This document shows positions 7,299 through 14,373 of a DNA stretch of 42,302 nucleotides, one piece after another. The notes under the pieces are model-generated. The model saw nothing but the letters and a program-made list of their open reading frames with translations. It ran no database searches and had not been told where the DNA came from. How positions within the stretch are numbered: the first letter of the stretch is position 1; each line of letters opens with the position of its first letter. The position numbers and the translations under genes are program-made. Origin of the DNA: Planctomycetota bacterium (GTDB lineage Bacteria; Planctomycetota; B15-G4; JADJEK01); assembly GCA_016213895.1 (NCBI GenBank), contig JACQZJ010000057.1:1-42302 (forward strand), written 5' to 3'.

Positions 7299-9690
7299 AT
7301 GCGCCGCCTGACGCTCTTCATCTGCCTGGCTCTCGCGGCCGGATTCTCGGGAGCGGCCGCGCAGGAGGAAAACGGCTGGGCCCTGTTCCAGAGGCGCGAC
7401 TATGCCGCCGCCCTCAAGCGCTTCGAGAAGGAGGTCAACCAGTCCCGCGAGTGGGCGCCCATTCACGACGCGATGGGCTGGTGCCACTACTTCCTCGGCG
7501 ACCTGGACGCGGCCGAGCCGCCAGTGGCTCGAGGCCGTGGCCACGGCGCGCCAGGCGCCCATGGAGAAGGCGCGCGCACTGCTCGCGGCCGGCCGCTACC
7601 AGGAGGCGCGCCTTGCCTACCAGCTCGTGCACGAGGGGAAGACCGCAGCGGACGCGCGCGCCCTGCAGGCGGACGCGCTCGCGGGCGAGGGCCTGTGCCT
7701 CTACTACCTCGGCCGCTACGGCGACGCGGTCAAGGCGTTCCGCGCCGCGCTCAAGGTCCGTCCTGACTTTGCCGCGGGTTGCCGCGGCATCGCCTGGTGT
7801 GAGTACGCGGAGAAGGACTATCGCGAGGCGCTCACCGCGCTGGAGCTGAGCTTCAAGACCGAGCCCAATGACCACCTGGCTCGCGTCACCGCGGGCTGGT
7901 GCCACTACTATCGCGGCGACTTCCACAAGGGACTGGAGGAGTTCCAGAAGGCGCAGGCGATCCTGCCGGCCGACTACGGCGGCAAGCTCGGCGAGGGATG
8001 GTGCCTGTACCGGCTCGAGCGGCAGGACGAGGCCTTCGGCGCATTCGTGCAGGCGGTGCGGCTCTCGCCCTATGCCTTGAACGCAGAGCTGCGCGCGCTG
8101 GTCGAGACGCGGCCCGAGTGGCGCCAGCTCTTCAAGCACGCCGGCTGGTCGGCGCTGCGCGCCCACCTCGATTCCTGGGCCGAGCGCGAGTTCCAGACCG
8201 CCGCCGCCCTCGACCCGGCCGACGCCGACGCGGTGCGCGGCCTCGCCTACGCCTACTTTCGCATGGAGCAGTACGAGAAGGCCGAGGAGAAGGCCGAACT
8301 GGCAAGTCCCGCCGAACAGAGCTTGCCCGGCGTGTCCTTCCCGGTGGCGCTGGCGGATGGCTCCTGCGCCGAGATCGCCATGAACCTGGAGAGCCTGCAG
8401 GCGTGGATGGACCTGCGGCAGGGACTCTACGAGCGGGCGCTGAGCCGCTTTCGCGCCGTGCGCGAGAAGCACCCCGGCTGGGTGGACGCGGCCTGCGGCG
8501 AGGGCTGGGCGCTCTATTCGCAGGGGAACGTCTCGGCGGCCGAGAGGGTCTTCACCGAGGCGGAGCGCATCCTCCCCGGCTACCCGGACGCGGCCGCCGG
8601 CACGGCCGCGGCTTCGGCCTGGCGTCTTGCCGACTACAACGCCGCCTGGGAGCAGATGACGGCGGGCGATGCCCAGGGGGCGCGCGCGGCCTTCGAGCGC
8701 CTCAAGGCCGGGCCGGACGCACGCTTCCCGGCCGAGCGCGCCGACCTGCTCGACGCGTCCATCGGCTGGGCGCGCTACTTCGCGGGCGAGCACGATGAAG
8801 CGGCCGCGGCCTTCCGCGCCGCGCTGCAGCGTAGCCCGGGCCTGGGTCTCGCGCACAAGGGGCTCGGCTACGTGCTCATGGCCAACAAGGAATGGGGCCT
8901 CGCCGCCGGACGCCTGAAGGAGGCGCTCGAGGATCCCGCGTTCGCGCGGGACGCGGACGTGGCGGCTGCCCTCGGCCTCTGCCTGCTCGAGGCCGGCGAC
9001 GCAGAGGAGGCCGAGCGCACGCTCGATCTGGCGGTGGAGCTGAATCCCGCCTCGGCGAATGCGCTCGCCGCGCGCGGGGCCTTCTTCCTGCGCGCCGGCA
9101 AGCCGGTGGATGCACGCGTGGAGTACGAGCGCGCCGTGTACATCGATCCGGCCGTGGGCGACCGGCCGGACTTGCGCGAGCGCATGAAGACCGAAGCGGA
9201 GCTGTGGAAGCTCCACAGCGCCCTCGGTTGGTCCTGGTTCCAGCGCGGCGACTATGCGCGCGCCGAGAAGGAGTTCCAGGAGGCGCTCGGCAAGGACCCG
9301 CTGGAGAAGTCGGTGCCGCGCGGACTCGGCCTGGCCTTCTTGCGCTCGGGGCGCGTGGACGACGCCGTGGTCCAGCTCGATCGTTTCCTCGCGGCCGCTC
9401 CCAGGAGCGAGCTGGACTGGGGCGTCTTCTCGGAGACGCTTTCGGAGTACGGCTGGGCCTTGTTCGCGGCCGGGCGGCAGCGCGAGGCCCTCGGCGTGTT
9501 CCGCCGGCTCGAGGAGCTGCACGCCGGGCAGAAGCTGCGCTACGCCGATCCCTTCGACGGGCAGGGCTGGTGCTACCTGAAGCTGGGCAAGAAGCTCGAG
9601 GCGAAGAAGGCCTTCCTCAGCGCGATCGAGATCGCGCCGCGCCACGAGAACAGCCTGAAGGGGCTCGAGACCCTGGCGGACATGGAGTGA
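7299..9690 (+). CDS. Exported TPR-repeat protein, interrupted by a one-base frameshift
   Basis: Begins with a clear Sec signal peptide (MRRLTLFICLALAAGFSGAA) and continues as roughly 16 TPR-like repeats to about 796 residues. Repeat cores are GWCHYFLGDLDAAE, GWCHYYRGDFHKGLEEF, GEGWCLYRLERQDEAFGAF, GWALYSQGNVSAAERVF, GWSWFQRGDYARAEKEF and GQGWCYLKLGKKLEAKKAF. The frame changes at about 7518. Reading GCG GCC GAG, the next codons make sense only if one C of the run at 7518-7519 is removed, giving CGC CAG TGG CTC GAG. Downstream the +1 frame is open to 9690 with no decay, so a recent mutation or a sequencing/assembly error is likely rather than an old pseudogene. It is probably periplasmic. Coordinates span both frames. 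It lies 3 nt after the ATP-grasp gene and 1 nt before the next gene. Confidence 0.82.
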
Positions 9691-9691
9691 C

Positions 9692-10711
9692 ATGGACAAC
9701 CGCCGCACGGTCGCGGTTCTCGATCTGTGGGACGGGCCGGAGGCCGCGGCTGGCGCCTCGGTCCTGGCCGCGCTCGATTGCGCCAGGTTCCGTCGCGTCG
9801 GGCTCGTACTTCGCGGCCGCGAGGCAGGTGCGCGGCGCAACGGCGCGCTCGACGCGACGGCCATGCTTCCCGCCCTGAAGGACGCCGCGTTCCTCGAGGC
9901 CCTGCTCGAGGCGCTGCAACGGGCAGGGGCCGGCGTTCTCCTGCCCGGATCGATCGAGGCCGCGTTCGCCGTGGCCCGCTGGAGGACATCTCTCGCAAGA
10001 GCGGGTGTGGCGATCCCGCCGGCCGCGTGCGAGACACTCGCGCTTCTCGCCGAGCACGGCATTCTCGAGGCCTGTTGCCGCGCCTCTCTGCCCGTGGGGA
10101 AGCTCGCCGACCTCTCCCGGGAACCGGGCGCGCTCCGCGCGCAGGGCCTTCACTGGCCGCTCCTCCTGCTCGGCGCGGCGGGAGAGCGGCGGCGCGCTGG
10201 CGACGCGTGGGAGGCGCTGCGCGGCGTGGAACCGCTTGCAGCGCGCGGCCGCGTGTGCTTCGCTCCCTTCGACCCGGCGCGCCTCTTCGAGGCGGCCCTG
10301 GTCCTGGACGAACGGCGCGGCGTGCTGGGGGCGTCCGCCGTGCGCGTCCTGGCCGACGACGAGCGCGTGCGCCCCTGGCTGGCGGTCACGGTGGAGAACG
10401 AGACGCTGCTTGCCGCGGCCTCCCGCCTCGGCGTCGCGCTCGGGCTTCTCGGCCCGGCGCATTTCCTCTTCCAGCAGGAGGGAGCGGCGTTTCACGCCCT
10501 CGATGCGCAGCCTGGCTTCCCCCTCTGGATCGAGGCGACAGCGGCGGCCGGCCCGCACCTCGTGGAGATCGCCGTGTGCCAGGCGCTGGGAGAAGAGGCC
10601 GCGCCCGCGATCGCGGCTACGCCCGCCGGCGTCCTTTTCTCGCAGACGGCCGAGGACTTCGCCTTCGACCCCGAGCTTTCCCTTACTTCGGACCCGGGAC
10701 GCAAGACATGA
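9692..10711 (+). CDS. Degenerate ATP-grasp-like protein (probable pseudoenzyme)
   Basis: A 339-residue protein that aligns with the ATP-grasp enzyme at 6234, most clearly at residues 271-301 (DAQPGFPLWIEATAAAG then VCQALGE). These match the other protein's residues 281-311 (EVNARFPAWIGIAAAAG then LRLALGE). At the metal site the conserved E-x-N-x-R reads D-x-Q-x-G, and the preceding E-x-E strand reads HFLFQQ. No lysine motif comparable to FLKGA is visible. I infer a duplicated ligase that has lost ATP/Mg2+ binding and may serve as an accessory or substrate-binding subunit. It starts 1 nt after the TPR gene and ends in an ATGA overlap with the decarboxylase gene, so it is retained inside the operon and is not decaying. 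The homology is based on my reading of the sequence. Confidence 0.72.
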   Translation: MDNRRTVAVLDLWDGPEAAAGASVLAALDCARFRRVGLVLRGREAGARRNGALDATAMLPALKDAAFLEALLEALQRAGAGVLLPGSIEAAFAVARWRTSLARAGVAIPPAACETLALLAEHGILEACCRASLPVGKLADLSREPGALRAQGLHWPLLLLGAAGERRRAGDAWEALRGVEPLAARGRVCFAPFDPARLFEAALVLDERRGVLGASAVRVLADDERVRPWLAVTVENETLLAAASRLGVALGLLGPAHFLFQQEGAAFHALDAQPGFPLWIEATAAAGPHLVEIAVCQALGEEAAPAIAATPAGVLFSQTAEDFAFDPELSLTSDPGRKT

Positions 10712-12105
10712 CCGAAGCCGAAGAACGGCGCGAATCCTACGAGACTCCCGAGCTCCACTCCCTGCCCGGAAGCGTGCTCGCTCGGCCGCCCGGGCTGGAG
10801 CGGCGCATCGCCCCCATGCCGCGCGTGGCGGGCTGGGACGTGAAGGACCTGGCCGCGCGCTTCGGCAGTCCCCTGTGCGTGATTGACGAGCGCGTGCTGC
10901 GTGCGGCGTATCAGCGTCTCGACGCCGCGTTCCGCGCGGGGTGGAAGGACACGGTCATTGCCGCGTCGATCAAGACCAACTACCTGTCGGCGGTCGTGGC
11001 GATCCTGCGCTCGATGGGCGCGTGGGGCGAGGTGGTCTCCGGCTTCGAGTACCGCTTGTGCCGCGACCTCGGCATTCCCGGCGGGCAGATCGTCTTCAAT
11101 GGGCCGTGGAAGAGCGACCAGGAGCTGGAGCTGGCTTTCCACGAGGGCGCGCTGGTCAACCTCGACTCGGACGACGAACTGGAGCGCGTCATCAAGATGG
11201 CGCGCGCCCGGCAGGGTGAGCTGCGCGTAGGCTTGCGTGTCGGCGTCGAGCTGAACGATGCTCCCTGGGACAAGTTCGGCTTCGCCGTGGAGAACGACCA
11301 CGCCCTCGAGGCGGCGCGCGTGATTGCACGCGAGAAGAACCTGATCCTGGACGGGCTGCACGTGCACGTCGGGACGTATATCCCAGACGCCGGCGTGTAC
11401 GGCCGCGCCTGCGAGGCGCTGATCGGGCTCGGCCTGCGCCTGGAGCGTGAGCTGGGGGTCGAGATCCGCCACATCGACCTCGGCGGCGGCTATGCCTCGC
11501 GCAACACCCTGCGCCACACCCTGCTCCCGGGGGAGGCGATCGCGGCCTCGGCCGAGGAGTACGCCAGGGCGATCACCGTTCCGCTCAAGCGGGCTGCCGC
11601 TCAGTTCCGCCGGCCGCCGCGCCTGTTTATCGAGCCGGGCCGCATCCTGGTGGACGAGGCCGCGGCAATGATCGCCACGGTGCGTGCGGTGAAGCGCGTC
11701 TCGGGGCAGCAGAAGGCGGCGCTGGTTGATTGCGGCGTGCACCTCCTGCCCACGGCGTTCTGGTACGAGCACGAGATCCGGCCCGTGGAGGACCGGGGCC
11801 AGGCGGTCGAGAACTACCGCGTGGTGGGTCCGCTGTGCATGCAGATCGACGTGCTGCGCGAGAGCGCGCTCCTGCCGGCGCTCCGCGCCGGCGACCTGCT
11901 CGTGATCCGCGATGCCGGCGCCTACAACTTCTCGCAGTCCATGCAGTTCATCCACATGCGGCCGAACTACGTGCTCGTCCACGACGGCGGCGTGGACGTG
12001 ATCCGGGAGCGCGAGGCGGACGCCTGCGTGCGCGCCCCCGAGCGGCTGCCGCCGCACCTGATCAACGCCGAGACCCGGGGTTCCATCCTGGCCGGAGGAG
12101 GTTGA
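10708..12105 (+). CDS. Type III-fold PLP-dependent decarboxylase (DAP/ornithine decarboxylase-like)
   Basis: A 465-residue alanine-racemase-fold (type III) PLP decarboxylase. K89 (AASIKTNYLSAV) is the Schiff-base lysine. H220 (HVHVGTY) stacks on the PLP ring, 259-261 (DLGGGYA) and 309-312 (IEPGR) bind the phosphate, and C377 with D381 (GPLCMQIDVL) plus Y406 (GAYNF) are the catalytic residues contributed by the other subunit. All are present, so it should be active. The usual CxSxD motif reads CMQID, and there is an extra N-terminal segment of about 40 residues. This points away from housekeeping lysA and towards pathway-specific relatives such as BtrK or SbnH. The substrate is unknown. It overlaps the degenerate ATP-grasp gene (ATGA) and lies 1 nt before the UT-Sir2 gene. 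Confidence 0.86.
   Translation: MTEAEERRESYETPELHSLPGSVLARPPGLERRIAPMPRVAGWDVKDLAARFGSPLCVIDERVLRAAYQRLDAAFRAGWKDTVIAASIKTNYLSAVVAILRSMGAWGEVVSGFEYRLCRDLGIPGGQIVFNGPWKSDQELELAFHEGALVNLDSDDELERVIKMARARQGELRVGLRVGVELNDAPWDKFGFAVENDHALEAARVIAREKNLILDGLHVHVGTYIPDAGVYGRACEALIGLGLRLERELGVEIRHIDLGGGYASRNTLRHTLLPGEAIAASAEEYARAITVPLKRAAAQFRRPPRLFIEPGRILVDEAAAMIATVRAVKRVSGQQKAALVDCGVHLLPTAFWYEHEIRPVEDRGQAVENYRVVGPLCMQIDVLRESALLPALRAGDLLVIRDAGAYNFSQSMQFIHMRPNYVLVHDGGVDVIREREADACVRAPERLPPHLINAETRGSILAGGG
12094..12101 (+). promoter_or_regulatory. Strong ribosome-binding site that fixes a TTG start
   Basis: GGAGGAGG lies inside the last codons of the decarboxylase gene and 5 nt before the TTG at 12107. 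It is the best Shine-Dalgarno match in the operon and supports initiation of the UT-Sir2 fusion at this unusual start codon. Confidence 0.7.
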
Positions 12106-12106
12106 T

Positions 12107-13954
12107 TTGGCGGGCGGCTTCTCCGGAGCGGGCGGCCGGGGCGGCGGCGAGGACTTCTACCGCGCCTTTCTCGCCGGCTACGGCGCGCTGTTCTTCTCGC
12201 CGCGACCGGTCTCGGGTGCGCTGTTTCTGCTCGGCACGTTTGCCGCCAACTCGGTGCTCGGTGCCGCCGTGCTCGTCGGCCTGCTGGCGTCGACCGCCGC
12301 CGCGCACCTGCTGCGCCGCGCGCCCGCGGAGATCGAGCACGGCCTCTACGGCTTCAACGGCGCGCTGGCGGCGTTCGCCGTGTTCTCGCTCGACGGCCCG
12401 GTCGGCCCGCTGCACCTCGCGGCCATCCTGGCCGCGGCCCTGACCGTTCCGGTCGCGGCCTGGCTGATCGACGGGCCGTGGTGCCGCAAGCTGGCGCTGC
12501 CGTGCCTGTCGCTGCCGTCCCTCGCGATCGGCTTCCCGGCGCTCCTCGTGCTCGCGTGGGCGGGTGGGTTTGAGCCATATGGCGGCACTGTCATGCCGCC
12601 CTACCTGGTGGCGTCCTCTCTGTTCGACCCGCACTTCTACGGCGCGGGCATGCGGGACGCGGCCGCCGCGCTTGGCGGCGAGTGGGCGGTGGTCCTCTTG
12701 TTCGCCGCGGGCTTCCTGGCGCACTCCTGGCGGCTCCTGCTGCACGCTGTCCTCGGCCTGCTCCTCGGCGCGCTCTCTGGCTTCGCCTTCCTCGGCTGGT
12801 ATGGCGCCAGCAACTTCATGTTCGTGGTGGTGACGGCCGCGCCGGTCTACCTCGCCCTCGCCGCCATCTTCACCGCCGGCGGCTTGCGCTCGTTCGCCTT
12901 TGGGGCGGCGGGCGTGGTCATCTCGTTCTTCGTCTGGTTCCACCTGGGGCTCCTGCTCGCCGACTTCGAGCTGCCCCTGCTGACCGCACCCTTCTGCGCG
13001 ACCACGGCCGCGTTCCTGCTCCTCCTGCGCTTCGCCCCGAACGCGGCCGCGGCGTTCTTGCCGCGGCTCGTTCCGCTGCATCGCGTGGGTACGCCGGAGC
13101 AGGCGAGCGAATGGGCCAGGGATTTTGCTTTCGGCGTGCGCTTCTGGCAGGGGATCGCCGGCCTGAAGGACCGGCCGTGGACCGAGTACGCGAGCGGCGA
13201 GCGCATGGCGCGGGCGCGCGAGCTGGTGCGGCAGAGCCGGCGCGTCGCGGTCCTCACCGGCGCGGGCGTTTCCACGGAGTCGGGCATCCCGGACTATCGC
13301 GGCGGGGCGGTGGCCTGGAAGCGCTATGACCCGGAGCACTTCCGCTTCCCGCGCTTCCTCGAGTCCGAGGAGAGCCGCAGGAAGTACTGGGAGATGAGCC
13401 AGGACTTCTACCTGCTGCTCCGCACGGCCGAGCCCAACGCGGCGCACAAGGCCGTGGCGGAGCTCGACCGCCTGGGCAAGCTGGAAGCGGTCATCACGCA
13501 GAACGTCGACCGGCTGCATCAGCGCGCGGGAGTGCCGCCGGACCGCGTGATCGAGATCCACGGCAGCGAGCACAGCGTCTCGTGCCTGCGCTGCGGGCTG
13601 TCCTTCGAGCGCGAGACGGTCTATCGGTGGATCCTGGAGGGCATGGCCGTGCCCTACTGCCCGACCTGCCAGGGAATCCTGAAGCCCGACTCGGTCGCCT
13701 TCGGCCAGCCGCTCCGCGAGGAGGACAGCGAGCGGGCGCTGGCCGCGGTGAGCGGCGCCGACCTTCTGCTCATCGCCGGCACGAGCCTGGAGGTGCAGCC
13801 GGTGGCGGCGCTGCCCCTGGTGGCTCTGCGCCGCGCCGCGGCGCTCGTCATCGTCAACCTGGAGCGCACCGACTACGACCCCTTCGCCGCCTTCGTGTTC
13901 CGTGGCGCGTGCGGGTCGATCCTGCCGGAGCTGTGCCGGGCGGAGGGCGGGTAG
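12107..13954 (+). CDS. Urea-transporter-like membrane domain fused to a sirtuin (Sir2) deacylase
   Basis: A 615-residue fusion. Residues 15-315 match the SLC14/UT urea transporter fold: EDFYRAFLAGYGALFFSPRP, then HGLYGFNGALAAFAVF, LALPCLSLPSLAIGFP and, in the second repeat, GWYGASNFMFVVVTAAP and LLTAPFCATTAAFLL, with about ten membrane helices. Residues 365-610 are a complete Sir2 domain: GAGVSTESGIPDYRG (385-399), TQNVDRLHQRAG (464-475), catalytic H485 in EIHGS, Zn ligands C493/C496/C518/C521, GTSLEVQPVA (558-567) and VIVNLE (581-586). NAD and acyl-lysine chemistry should therefore be intact, while channel activity is inferred. One uninterrupted frame links the two parts across a linker of about 50 residues. 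Sirtuins are normally soluble, so this one would be tethered at the membrane. It is the last gene of the operon. Confidence 0.88.
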   Translation: MAGGFSGAGGRGGGEDFYRAFLAGYGALFFSPRPVSGALFLLGTFAANSVLGAAVLVGLLASTAAAHLLRRAPAEIEHGLYGFNGALAAFAVFSLDGPVGPLHLAAILAAALTVPVAAWLIDGPWCRKLALPCLSLPSLAIGFPALLVLAWAGGFEPYGGTVMPPYLVASSLFDPHFYGAGMRDAAAALGGEWAVVLLFAAGFLAHSWRLLLHAVLGLLLGALSGFAFLGWYGASNFMFVVVTAAPVYLALAAIFTAGGLRSFAFGAAGVVISFFVWFHLGLLLADFELPLLTAPFCATTAAFLLLLRFAPNAAAAFLPRLVPLHRVGTPEQASEWARDFAFGVRFWQGIAGLKDRPWTEYASGERMARARELVRQSRRVAVLTGAGVSTESGIPDYRGGAVAWKRYDPEHFRFPRFLESEESRRKYWEMSQDFYLLLRTAEPNAAHKAVAELDRLGKLEAVITQNVDRLHQRAGVPPDRVIEIHGSEHSVSCLRCGLSFERETVYRWILEGMAVPYCPTCQGILKPDSVAFGQPLREEDSERALAAVSGADLLLIAGTSLEVQPVAALPLVALRRAAALVIVNLERTDYDPFAAFVFRGACGSILPELCRAEGG

Positions 13955-14224
13955 GCGGGGGGGAGGGCGGCTTCGACCTTTCGTGTGGGCAACGCCGCAT
14001 AGGCTGGGAGTCTCCCCGGCCGTCCTGAAGCACATCGGTCCTGTAGCGCCCGCCCTTCACTTCGAGGGGGCGGGCGCGCAAGTGGCGTCGTCCGGCGAGC
14101 TTGCGAGCGCAGCCCGGCGGCGAGGGGACGCACGGCCGTGCCGAGCCGCTGCGGCTCGGCGCGGTCGTGCCCCCGGAGCCGCGGGCGGAGCGTGGCCTGC
14201 CCGAGGGACGAGCAGGTCTTTGCG
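13955..14224. other. Non-coding, hairpin-rich interval
   Basis: No convincing gene lies between the UT-Sir2 stop and the regulatory block upstream of 14374. Two strong stem-loops stand out. The first pairs 14046-14055 with 14068-14077 (10 perfect G-C-rich pairs, 12-nt loop). The second is long: a 9-bp perfect stem with a 3-nt loop (14140-14148 with 14152-14160) that extends outward through GCACGGCCGT/GCGGTCGTGC to about 14124-14174. Neither is followed by a T-run. They could act as Rho-independent-like stops for the operon, as a structured RNA, or be remnants of a repeat. Confidence 0.5.
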
Positions 14225-14316
14225 TTTTCCGTGAAATGAACCAGGGCCCCTGAGTCAAGTAGGGGCACCCGGCTGGCCAGCGCCCGACCTTCCGAGCCCT
14301 GTCCAGATCCTGGCCG
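14225..14316 (+). promoter_or_regulatory. Duplicated upstream regulatory block, copy A (probable ECF-sigma promoter)
   Basis: The block contains TTTTCCGTGAAATG (14225-14238), GTCAAGTAGGG (14254-14264, 15 nt after GAAATG) and GAGCC-x2-GTC-x-AGATC-x-TGGCCG (14294-14316). All three elements recur in the same order before the sigma factor gene (16852-16943). TTTC-x3-GAAA is an inverted repeat. GAAATG and GTCAAG at 14-15 nt spacing are candidates for the -35/-10 pair. The block ends 57 nt before the ATG at 14374. Confidence 0.55.
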
Positions 14317-14373
14317 CGGGAGCGCGTTCAAGATGGGGCCCATTGCGTGACGATCGATCGCAGGGGGACGAGC

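Noticed and set aside
3852-7562. 1236-codon open frame on the minus strand
   Set aside because: Antisense to the LemA, TPR, PqqD-like and ATP-grasp genes, which have recognisable motifs. It is arginine/alanine/glycine-rich without any domain; long antisense frames are expected at this GC content.
7435-10062. 875-codon minus-strand frame
   Set aside because: Mirror of the exported TPR gene, with no domain signal.
12107-13954. UT-Sir2 as an assembly chimera
   Set aside because: The frame is continuous, codon use is uniform across the junction, a strong ribosome site is present at the start, and the linker region has ordinary protein-like composition. I keep it as a real fusion, pending read support.
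12062-14035. 657-codon minus-strand frame
   Set aside because: Mirror of the UT-Sir2 fusion, whose motifs on the plus strand are unmistakable. The minus-strand product is mostly R, E, A and G.
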